In this document: positions 7,707 through 15,093 of the stretch, piece by piece
Layout of the letters: each line of letters starts with the position of its first letter
Position numbering within the stretch: the first letter of the stretch is position 1
NCBI GenBank assembly: GCA_033765145.1
Contig: JANRIH010000020.1
Span: forward strand, 124,001-188,000
Origin: JAGVSR01 sp033765145
GTDB lineage: Bacteria > Pseudomonadota > Alphaproteobacteria > Rhizobiales > Hyphomicrobiaceae
Direction: 5' to 3'
Length of the DNA stretch: 64,000 nucleotides
Notes under the pieces: generated by a model
What the model saw: the letters and a program-made list of their open reading frames with translations, nothing else
Databases searched by the model: none
Told to the model about the DNA's origin: nothing
Made by a program: the position numbers and the translations under genes

Positions 7707-10298
7707 TCAGGCGGCCTCGACCGCAGCGGCGACCTGTCTCGCCCTGAAGAGCAGTCCCAGTTCGGAAGCCGGGACCGGACGGCTCAACAAGAACCCTTGA
7801 ACGCCATTGCAGCCCGCCGATCGCACTTCAGACATCTGTTGTTCCGTCTCGACGCCCTCGGCGACCGTTTCCATCCCGAGCGCGCGAGCCAACGCGGCGA
7901 TGGCGCGGATGACGACCAAATTTTCCTCGCGCTCGTCGATGAGCCGAACGAACGATCGATCGATCTTTATCGTGTCGAACGGGAAGCTCCTCAGGTAGCT
8001 CAGCGACGAATAGCCCGTTCCAAAATCGTCGAGCGCGACACGAACGCCTTCGGCCTTCAGGGCGCGAAGCGTTGCCCACGTGCCCGGCCGCTCGTCCATG
8101 ACGAGGCTTTCGGTGATTTCGAGCTGAAGGCGGAGCGGGCTCAGTCCGGTACGGGCCAGCGCGCTGCGGATCGCCGACCCTACATCGCAACTATCGAATT
8201 GAGCCGCCGAGAGATTGACGGAGACCAATGCGTCCACAGGCCACGTTGTTGCCTCGCTGCATGCCGCGTCGAGTACCCATTCACCGATATCGCCGATGAG
8301 GCCACTTTCCTCTGCGAGCGGGATGAAATCGGCCGGCGAGATCGGCCCCAGACGGCCATGTGTCCAGCGCAAGAGCGCCTCGAGCGCTACGATCCGGTTC
8401 GTTTGCAGATCGACGATCGGCTGATAGTGCAGCGAGAGTTCATTGCGACGGATCGCCTGGCCGAGATCAATCTGAAGCCGCGATCGCTGTTTCAACTCAC
8501 TTTGCATATTCTGGTCGAATGCAGCAAACCGCCCTCGTCCGCTCGTCTTGGCGCGATAGAGCGCGGCATCGGCATTGCTCAGGATGTCTTCCGGCGTCAA
8601 GCCGTTCTCGGGCGCACATGCGATTCCGACGCTGGCCCCAATGGACACCGAATGTCCGGCCACCTCGCGGCAGGCGGACAGGGCTGAGATCAAGCGTTTT
8701 GCAAGCCCTGCCGCGCGCGTCGCCACGAGCGGGGCGCCCTCCGCGATGATCGCGAACTCGTCGCCGCCGAGCCTTGCTACGACGTCGGTCCGGCGGACCG
8801 TCTCTCGAATGACCCGCGCAGCGGTCTTCAGCATCTCGTCGCCAACAAGATGCCCGTAGGTATCATTGACGAGCTTGAAGCGATCGAGATCGATCCAAAG
8901 CACGGCAAATGGCTCGTCTGGTTCTCCGCTGCCTAGACGGGCTTCAAGCTCCTTTTGGAAGCTGCGCCGATTGTGGAGACCTGTCAGCGCATCGCACTCG
9001 GCAAGTTCGACGATCTTTTTCGCGGCGCGCTGAATTTCTGTGACGTCGTCGTGGATATCCACCCAGCCACCATCACTCAACGGACGGCACACGATCGAAA
9101 CAATACGGCCATCAGAGAGATGGTGGATGTTCGTGAACGTCTGGCCCTGGACCAAGCGTGCTTGATGCTGTTCGAGCCAGACTTTCAGCTTCGCCTGCGG
9201 ATCGTCTTTGGACTCGCCAGAATCGCGGCTCGAGGCATCCGCCTCGGTGCACATCACACCAGCGCTCGCTGCAAGCTCTTCAAATGCCGTGCCTGGTCGC
9301 GCCGACGCGTCCGGTATGGCGTACATCTTCCGGTACAGCCCGTTCGACAGCACGAGACGGCGTGAGGCGTCGAACATCGAGAGACCGCAGGCCATGTTGT
9401 TCAAGGCCACGTCAAGCAGATGCGTCAGATGTTCGTTCTCTCTCTGCTTGTCCTTCATCTCGACGGCGTTGGCCTTCAGAATTTCGATCGCTCGCGCCAT
9501 GTCGCCGATCTCGTCGTGATCGCGCGTCGACGGGATTTCGACCGTAATGTCGTCATCTGCAAGACTCAGCAGCGTCCGGGTGATCGAGCGCAGGCGAACC
9601 GCGATCCCCGCGATCATGCCGAGGCTCATGGGAAGGACCAAGGCCCAGGATGCGATTGCCAAGAGTGTGATCCATTCGACTAGCCGATGTCCACGCTCGA
9701 CGATTTCCTGCAGCCGGTCGTTCGCAATTACATGCTCTCGGTCTCGGTAGTGACGGATATGGTCGGCGGTCGCATCGGATGTCGCGCGGTACGCCGTCAA
9801 GCGCGCACTATCGATCGCACTTGCAGAACCCGACGGCGGAGCAATGATCTCGTTCGCTGCATTGGACAGGCCGGTCGTGAGCTTCGCGATGCTCGCCAGG
9901 TTCGGCTCCTGCCGATTCCGTGTGAGCAGCCAAATTCTGTTCGCCAGGGAGGCGGCGCGGCGCTTGGCGGCACGACGATCCTCGATGCTCGCTTCGGGTT
10001 CCGAAGCCACGGCATCCACGATTTGACGATGCCGCGTATTGAGATCGGCGAGGTCGGAAGCGAGCAAGAACCCAAGCATGGCATCGGCCTTGAGCCCACG
10101 GGCGACGCCGTCCGCCTCGCGGACGAAGGTGGCCGTCATGATGGACATGCTGGTCATCGTTACGGCAAACAGAGCGGCGATCAGATAAAGCCGCCCGGCA
10201 ATCGGCAAGGACCATGGGCGAGGCCAACGGTTGGCTCGCTTCTCAATGTCGAGACCTTGACGGTCCTTAACGGTTTCGACGCACACGGCAACCCTCAA
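7707..10298 (-). CDS. Membrane GGDEF-EAL cyclic-di-GMP regulator with HAMP and PAS
   Basis: A dual cyclic-di-GMP enzyme. Order: cytosolic tail, membrane segment at about residues 33-55, a periplasmic domain of about 155 residues, a second membrane segment at about 213-238, HAMP (DEIGDMARAIEILKANA), a PAS-like domain, GGDEF and EAL. The GGDEF motif is intact (RLGGDEFAI) and has an RRTD inhibitory site five residues before it. The EAL half keeps EALLRW, DDFGTGYSSLSYLRSFPFD and AEGVETEQQ, so phosphodiesterase activity is also possible. Which activity dominates cannot be read from sequence. It lies about 2.7 kb before the exopolysaccharide locus, a common output of cyclic-di-GMP, but no link is shown. 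Confidence 0.93.
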   Translation of the reverse strand: MRVAVCVETVKDRQGLDIEKRANRWPRPWSLPIAGRLYLIAALFAVTMTSMSIMTATFVREADGVARGLKADAMLGFLLASDLADLNTRHRQIVDAVASEPEASIEDRRAAKRRAASLANRIWLLTRNRQEPNLASIAKLTTGLSNAANEIIAPPSGSASAIDSARLTAYRATSDATADHIRHYRDREHVIANDRLQEIVERGHRLVEWITLLAIASWALVLPMSLGMIAGIAVRLRSITRTLLSLADDDITVEIPSTRDHDEIGDMARAIEILKANAVEMKDKQRENEHLTHLLDVALNNMACGLSMFDASRRLVLSNGLYRKMYAIPDASARPGTAFEELAASAGVMCTEADASSRDSGESKDDPQAKLKVWLEQHQARLVQGQTFTNIHHLSDGRIVSIVCRPLSDGGWVDIHDDVTEIQRAAKKIVELAECDALTGLHNRRSFQKELEARLGSGEPDEPFAVLWIDLDRFKLVNDTYGHLVGDEMLKTAARVIRETVRRTDVVARLGGDEFAIIAEGAPLVATRAAGLAKRLISALSACREVAGHSVSIGASVGIACAPENGLTPEDILSNADAALYRAKTSGRGRFAAFDQNMQSELKQRSRLQIDLGQAIRRNELSLHYQPIVDLQTNRIVALEALLRWTHGRLGPISPADFIPLAEESGLIGDIGEWVLDAACSEATTWPVDALVSVNLSAAQFDSCDVGSAIRSALARTGLSPLRLQLEITESLVMDERPGTWATLRALKAEGVRVALDDFGTGYSSLSYLRSFPFDTIKIDRSFVRLIDEREENLVVIRAIAALARALGMETVAEGVETEQQMSEVRSAGCNGVQGFLLSRPVPASELGLLFRARQVAAAVEAA

Positions 10299-10387
10299 AG
10301 ATTGTGCTTCTTTTCGATTGCAATTTATGCGTGTGGTGTCGAGATCCCGTTAATGCCGTCGGACGCCCCGCAATCATCGCGCAGGCG

Positions 10388-10427
10388 CAAAAAGAAAGAC
10401 GGGGCCGGGCTGTATTGCCCGACCCCG
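10388..10427 (-). terminator. Rho-independent terminator after the 2-hydroxyacid dehydrogenase
   Basis: An 11-bp inverted repeat with one G-U wobble pairs 10400-10410 with 10417-10427 across a six-base loop. Read on the minus strand it is followed by TCTTTCTTTTTG. It begins 33 bases beyond the stop codon of the dehydrogenase gene, the right place for its terminator. Confidence 0.85.
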
Positions 10428-10459
10428 CTCAGACTTCAAATTCTGGCCAGCTTGCCGCT

Positions 10460-11425
10460 TCAAGCGAGCTTGAACGGCATGTCCTTGCCAGCGAAGAAGG
10501 CGTCGACGTTGTCGAGCGCCTCGTAGCCCATCTGATTGCGCGCCTCGATGGCGGCTGAGCCCAGATGCGGCAAGAGGAAAGTGTTCGGCAGGTCGTAATA
10601 GGCCTCGTTGATCTTCGGTTCGCCCGCGAAAACGTCGAGGCCTGCGTATCCGAGGCGACCCGACTTCAGGGCCGCGATCATGTCTTCATCATTGACGAGA
10701 TCGCCGCGTGCGGTGTTCACGACGATGGCGCCGTGGGGCAGTTTCTCGATTGTCGCCTTGTTGAAGAAGCCGCGCGTTTCAGGAGTCGACGGTGCGTTGA
10801 TCGAGAAGAACTGCGAGACCTTCAAGAGGCTGTCGAGGCTGTCGTGATAGGTTGCGCCGTATTTCGCTTCGACCTCGGGCTTCGCGCGATAGATGTCGTA
10901 GTAATGGACCGCCATGTCGAAGCCGCGCGCGCGCTGCGCAAGCGCCTGGCCGATCTTGCCGAAGCCGTAGATGCCGAGCACCTTGTTATCGAGGCGCTGG
11001 CCGACGAGTTGCAGCGGCTGCCAGCCGGGCCAGGAACGTGTCCGGATCATCTTTTCGCCTTCGCCCGCGCGGCGGGCTGCGCCGAGCAGCAGCAGCATCG
11101 CAATTTCGGCCGTTGCGACCGTCACACCGTGTGGCGCGTTGCCGACCTTGATCCCGCGCTCCTTGCAGGCTTCGAGGTCGATGTGATCGAACCCGATCGA
11201 GAACGTCGAGATACACTTTATGTTCTCGGGGATGCGCTCGATCACGTCGCGGCGGCATTTCTCGTTTAGCGTCAATACGATAGCATCCACCGACTTCGCC
11301 GTCTCGAGCATTTCCTCGATGGTGATCTTCGGCTCGCCGGAATGGGCGATGACATCGTAGGTCGCGCGGGCGCGGGCCATCACGGCGTCCGGCAGAGGCC
11401 AGGTGATCAGGATTTTCTTCTTCAT
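10460..11425 (-). CDS. D-isomer-specific 2-hydroxyacid dehydrogenase (glyoxylate/hydroxypyruvate reductase-like)
   Basis: Reduces a 2-oxoacid with NAD(P)H. The Rossmann motif YGFGKIG is at residues 153-159. The catalytic set is complete: Arg240 in VVNTARGDLVN, Glu269 in FAGEP and His287 in LLPHLGSA. Overall it resembles bacterial glyoxylate reductases of the GyaR/GhrB type, but phosphoglycerate or phenylpyruvate reduction cannot be excluded. ATG 11425 gives the natural MKKKILITWPLP start and has GGAGGA ten bases upstream; further upstream the frame has no family resemblance. Length 321 residues is standard. A strong terminator follows. Confidence 0.9.
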   Translation of the reverse strand: MKKKILITWPLPDAVMARARATYDVIAHSGEPKITIEEMLETAKSVDAIVLTLNEKCRRDVIERIPENIKCISTFSIGFDHIDLEACKERGIKVGNAPHGVTVATAEIAMLLLLGAARRAGEGEKMIRTRSWPGWQPLQLVGQRLDNKVLGIYGFGKIGQALAQRARGFDMAVHYYDIYRAKPEVEAKYGATYHDSLDSLLKVSQFFSINAPSTPETRGFFNKATIEKLPHGAIVVNTARGDLVNDEDMIAALKSGRLGYAGLDVFAGEPKINEAYYDLPNTFLLPHLGSAAIEARNQMGYEALDNVDAFFAGKDMPFKLA

Positions 11426-11754
11426 GAGTTGGATGTCCTCCGCGGCGGTTCGACTTTGGTTCAATGGCGCCGATCCATGCCGCATGGACCGCCCGCTGAC
11501 AAGCGGTTCGGGGCCCAGAATGACGATTGAAAAGCCGATCGGCCGCCCGGATGCATTGGCCGGCGACCAGCACCAGGGGCACGGAGCGACATGGCTCATC
11601 GGTCCTCAAACGGACCTTTGCCGTCTCGATTCGGACAGCCGCTAATCAATTGTTCACGCCGAGGCGGGAAACTCCCGTCACTGGGCCCGCGTGCGTTCGG
11701 AAGCCTGCGGCTCCATCGCGATCGACGTCTCCGAATTTCCCGAGGTCTCGGCAA
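11426..11754. other. Spacer between divergent genes
   Basis: This stretch separates the dehydrogenase start from the small membrane-anchored protein at 11755. It must contain both promoters. The frame of the downstream gene is open back to 11527, so part may be coding if a far-upstream start is used, but that part is Arg/Ser/Thr-rich with no domain look. I see no repeats or RNA structure. Confidence 0.4.
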
Positions 11755-12135
11755 TTGCGCATTCTGGTCGCCGTTCTCGCCGTTCTGGCGGGGCTCAAGG
11801 TCTGGACGGGCGATTGGCTCTATCGGGCCGGGCTCGAGGATGCCGTGCGCCTCGCCTATCACGCCGATGCCGTTTCAGCCTGCCAGCGGCAGCGGACGAC
11901 AGACGGGCGGGGCCTGCCGCTCGCCGTCGGGACGCTCGACTGGTCGCGTGCCGGCACGGGTGAGATTATGACCGGCAACGCGCGCGTGTCGGTCGGCTTC
12001 TGGGAAGTGGATCACGTGCTCTGGAACCAGCGATACCGGAACCCCGTCATTCGTCTGCGGCTCGGAGACGCGATCTCGCGGGTCGCGTGCGACTATGACG
12101 TCATCGCGCGGCGGGCGGAAGTTTCGGCGCTCTGA
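11755..12135 (+). CDS. Small membrane-anchored protein of unknown function
   Basis: I do not recognise this protein. From TTG 11755, with GAGG nine bases upstream, it begins with a hydrophobic segment (LRILVAVLAVLAGLKVW), consistent with an N-terminal anchor or uncleaved signal, followed by about 100 residues expected outside the membrane. That part includes two Cys (VSACQRQ and RVACDYD) spaced far enough to form one disulfide. The frame is open to 11527, so a longer form is possible. It converges on the methyltransferase gene with 16 bases between the stops. Gene status rests on composition and the signal segment. Confidence 0.55.
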   Translation: MRILVAVLAVLAGLKVWTGDWLYRAGLEDAVRLAYHADAVSACQRQRTTDGRGLPLAVGTLDWSRAGTGEIMTGNARVSVGFWEVDHVLWNQRYRNPVIRLRLGDAISRVACDYDVIARRAEVSAL

Positions 12136-12151
12136 GTTCGTGGAGTAGGGG

Positions 12152-12835
12152 TCAGCGCTTCACGCCGCGGAGCGCGATCTGCGTCATGAACAGATGATCG
12201 AAGCGGTGGCCAGTCAGATGCGTGACGAGGCGTGTCCGGGCGGAGAACGGCGTCACTGGACCCGCGCTCTCGATGACAAAACCGGCTTCGTGGAACATGC
12301 GCACGAAACTGCGCGGCGTGAACCAGCGCAGATGCGTCCGGTCGAACACGCCCTGGTCGGCGAGATCGAAGCGTCCGTTCAGGAGTTCGCGCACGACGCG
12401 CCAATGGGAGACGTTGGGAGAACTGGCGAGGACCGTTCCGCCCGGGCGTAGGAAGCGCGCCAGCCGGCGCAGGGTGGCGTCCGGTTCGACGAGGTGCTCG
12501 AGCACTTCGGATAGGAGCAGCGCATCGAAAGACGCCGGCTGGAAGTCCAGCGTCATCTTCTCGACGTCGCCGACATACACGTCCGTCAGAACTTCGCGTG
12601 CTTCACGCGCGGCCGCTTCCATGAGTTCGATGCCAACGTAACGGCCGGCCCGGCGACGTGCCAGTGCGAGCGCTCCGGTGGCACCCGTGCCGCATCCGAC
12701 CTCCAGGACGGAGGCCGTCGGATCAGCTGGGAGCTGGCGCACGAAATCGGTGCGCGCGTTCGAATAGTAGCGCGCAGCCTTCTGTTCATAGGCGCGGATG
12801 AGGCTTTCGGCGGGAGTTGCGGCTTCAGAGGTCAC
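12152..12835 (-). CDS. Class I SAM-dependent methyltransferase
   Basis: A 227-residue Rossmann methyltransferase of the type-11/type-12 group. Motif I is VLEVGCGTGATG, followed by an acidic motif II (YVGIELME), VGDVEKM and LLSEVLEHLVEPDATLRRL (motif IV-like), then LRPGGTVLASSPNVSHW. The RWFTPRSFVRMFHEAGF segment is common in methyltransferases encoded near sugar or lipid assembly loci. It lies about 200 bases before the exopolysaccharide genes on the opposite strand, so a role in modifying the polysaccharide or its carrier is possible but unproven. Start is GTG 12835 with no clear Shine-Dalgarno sequence. Confidence 0.85.
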   Translation of the reverse strand: MTSEAATPAESLIRAYEQKAARYYSNARTDFVRQLPADPTASVLEVGCGTGATGALALARRRAGRYVGIELMEAAAREAREVLTDVYVGDVEKMTLDFQPASFDALLLSEVLEHLVEPDATLRRLARFLRPGGTVLASSPNVSHWRVVRELLNGRFDLADQGVFDRTHLRWFTPRSFVRMFHEAGFVIESAGPVTPFSARTRLVTHLTGHRFDHLFMTQIALRGVKR

Positions 12836-12971
12836 GGCGGGGGTCTTTCTCGATCCTGTTCCCGACCCTAGCAGCCCGGCGTCAATGACTTCCTAACGAA
12901 CTGACTAAGCGATCCCGATGAAATTGCATTGTTTTTCGCGCTCGCCGTTAAGTTCAAATTTACCGCAGAAG

Positions 12972-13024
12972 CCGTTTCCTGAACGGTGAGGTCGTCCGGG
13001 TTCCGCCGGACACCCGACCGTTTT
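12972..13024 (+). promoter_or_regulatory. Possible transcription attenuator in the exopolysaccharide leader
   Basis: Two overlapping hairpins lie just before the first exopolysaccharide gene. The first pairs CCGTT (12972-12976) with AACGG (12982-12986). The second pairs CGGT (12984-12987) with ACCG (13017-13020), GGT (12990-12992) with ACC (13012-13014), and GTCCGG (12994-12999) with CCGGAC (13006-13011), then runs into TTTTGT at 13021. They share 12984-12986, so they are mutually exclusive. This is the layout of a terminator with a competing fold, 12 bases before the start codon at 13036. The U tract is short, so termination is a proposal. Confidence 0.4.
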
Positions 13025-13035
13025 GTACCGCGTTC

Positions 13036-13635
13036 ATGAGTGCCATGCGTAGCGCGTCGATCCTCCTCGCAAGCAGGGCCTTGCCCTGTCTCGCCCTCGT
13101 CTTTGCCGTTACGGGCTGTTCGGACGGCCCGACGTTGCCGTCATCGGCTCTCAGCGCCGATGGGCCGGCTGCTCTCGGCAGTTCCTATAAGATCGGAATC
13201 GGCGACAAACTGAAGATCAGCGTCTTCGGCGAAGAGAGCCTGTCGGGTCAGGTCGAAGTTGATCCGGCCGGCCGCGTCGCGCTCCCCCTCGCAGGCGAAG
13301 TCCAGGCCCATGGCAAAACGATCGCGGAGTTCCGCGAGAGTGTGACGCGTCGCCTGTCAGACGGCTATCTCAAGAGCCCCAAGGTCAACGTCGAAATCGC
13401 GAACTTCCGGCCGATCTACGTGCATGGCGAAGTCCGGAGCGGGGGAGAGTTCCCCTACAAGACCGCCATCACGCTCCGCGACGCGGTCGCGATGGCCGGC
13501 GGTTACACTTATCGCGCCAACCAGGGCTACGTGCTGATCGTGCGCGGGGGGCAGCCCGAGGCACGGGTCGCGGCCGAAGGCAATATGGCCGTACTCCCCG
13601 GCGACAACATCCGAATTCCGGAGCGGTTCTTCTGA
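13036..13635 (+). CDS. Short polysaccharide export (OPX/Wza-like) lipoprotein
   Basis: An outer polysaccharide export protein. The N-terminus is a lipoprotein signal ending in AVTGC with lipidated Cys28. Residues about 50-130 are the polysaccharide export domain (YKIGIGDKLKISVFGEESLSG and VALPLAGEVQAHGKTIAEF), followed by one SLBB domain (PIYVHGEVRSGGEFPYK, LRDAVAMAGGYTYRANQG). At 199 residues it is roughly half of E. coli Wza and lacks the additional SLBB repeat and the C-terminal amphipathic helix that spans the outer membrane. It therefore probably cannot form the outer-membrane channel alone. It opens the exopolysaccharide gene run; the next gene, 83 bases on, encodes an outer-membrane barrel. 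Confidence 0.93.
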   Translation: MSAMRSASILLASRALPCLALVFAVTGCSDGPTLPSSALSADGPAALGSSYKIGIGDKLKISVFGEESLSGQVEVDPAGRVALPLAGEVQAHGKTIAEFRESVTRRLSDGYLKSPKVNVEIANFRPIYVHGEVRSGGEFPYKTAITLRDAVAMAGGYTYRANQGYVLIVRGGQPEARVAAEGNMAVLPGDNIRIPERFF

Positions 13636-13718
13636 CATGAGAACCGAAAATCCGAGCCCCTCCATCACCCCCGCAACCCAACCTTGTCCCGAGGAGCAGG
13701 CGCCGTAGCGCCGACGAG

Positions 13719-15083
13719 ATGACCGCTCTTTACGCGTCAGAGCCACAGCGCATCGCCAAGTGGTCCACGGCCATCGCCGGGATCACGACGATGGCGGCTG
13801 CCGCATTGACGCCGTATCCGGCGGCGCTTGCGCTCGACCTCGACGGGCAGGGCGATCTCATCACCGATACGATCGCCAATCAGGACCGGCGCCAGGTCTG
13901 GGACGATGCGGGCAAGCATGGCGCGCTTCCCGTTTCCGAGATTGATCGCGGGTTCGCACAGCCAGAAGGCATCCGGCTCGGCAATTTCGTGCTGTTTCCT
14001 TCCGTCTCCGAGACCGCCGTCTACGACGACAACATCTTTGCTCGGCCATCGGACATCGAGCCGGACTTCAAGTTCATCACCCAGGCGGCGCTCGTGCTGC
14101 AGTCGCGCCTGCCACGCCATGTCCTCGATGCGACGATCACGGGGCGATTGATCAACTACGCCGAGAACACCGACCAGGACTATGCCGACTACGGCGCGCT
14201 CGTCCGTGGCGCGCTGCAGATCGATCACGCGCACACGCTGTCCGCGGCCGTCAATACGAGCCTCGACTACGAGGAGCGGGGTGCCGCAACAGCGCCGCTC
14301 GCCGCGTCCGAGCCGATTCCGATCCACCGCAATCGACTGTCTGTCGGCCTCACGCGCGATGCGGGCCGGCTCTACGGCACGCTCTCGGCAACCGCGGAAA
14401 CACTCGATTATTCGGACGTGCGCGCGCTCGACGGTTCGCTTCTCGATCAGGACAACCGCGACCAGACGATTTACGCCGGGCAACTGCGCACCGGATACCG
14501 CTTCTCGCCCGGCTTCGAACTCGTCTCGAAGGCGCGCATCGTCCGCAATTTGAACGAGATCGACGACGCTGCCGACGCGGACCGGCATTCGACCGGCTAC
14601 GAGGGCCTCGTCGGCGTTGCGTTCGAACAGGGGGCGCTCGTCAGTTGGCGGCTCATGGGCGGCTGGGGGCACCGCGAATTCGACAGCGCGCTCTACCCCT
14701 CCGTCGATTCCTCGCTCCTCGATGCCGAAGTGCGCTGGCTCGCGACGGAGCGGCTCACGATCTACGGCAACGCGAGCCGCGCCCTCGTCGACGAGGTCGG
14801 AGCGACCGACAACGGGCGTGTCGACACGACGCTCGGCGCCAGGGCCGAATTCGAGATCCGGCATGACCTCGTCGCCAATCTGCGCGCCGAATACATCGCC
14901 AGCGACTTCACGGGCTCGAACCGCACCGACGACACCATCGAACTCGGCGCAGAACTCGATTGGTACATGCACAAGAACTGGCTGTTCTCGATCGGCTACG
15001 TCTACGAGGACCGCGACAGCACCGACGACAACTTCGACTACTCCCGAAACCAGGTCCGCATCGGCGGAAAACTGAAGTTCTGA
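13719..15083 (+). CDS. Outer-membrane beta-barrel protein of the exopolysaccharide locus
   Basis: A 454-residue protein with an N-terminal hydrophobic stretch (ITTMAAAALTPYPAALALD) consistent with a signal, then DNIFARPSDIEPDFKFI, typical of barrel proteins found beside Wza/GumC-type genes. The remainder alternates short amphipathic strands and turns and ends in QVRIGGKLKF, with the terminal Phe expected for outer-membrane insertion. It lies between the short export lipoprotein and the copolymerase (10 bases to the next start), so it is probably cotranscribed with both. It may supply the outer-membrane channel missing from the lipoprotein. The barrel call is from strand pattern and context. 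Confidence 0.85.
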   Translation: MTALYASEPQRIAKWSTAIAGITTMAAAALTPYPAALALDLDGQGDLITDTIANQDRRQVWDDAGKHGALPVSEIDRGFAQPEGIRLGNFVLFPSVSETAVYDDNIFARPSDIEPDFKFITQAALVLQSRLPRHVLDATITGRLINYAENTDQDYADYGALVRGALQIDHAHTLSAAVNTSLDYEERGAATAPLAASEPIPIHRNRLSVGLTRDAGRLYGTLSATAETLDYSDVRALDGSLLDQDNRDQTIYAGQLRTGYRFSPGFELVSKARIVRNLNEIDDAADADRHSTGYEGLVGVAFEQGALVSWRLMGGWGHREFDSALYPSVDSSLLDAEVRWLATERLTIYGNASRALVDEVGATDNGRVDTTLGARAEFEIRHDLVANLRAEYIASDFTGSNRTDDTIELGAELDWYMHKNWLFSIGYVYEDRDSTDDNFDYSRNQVRIGGKLKF

Positions 15084-15093
15084 TGGACCGCAC

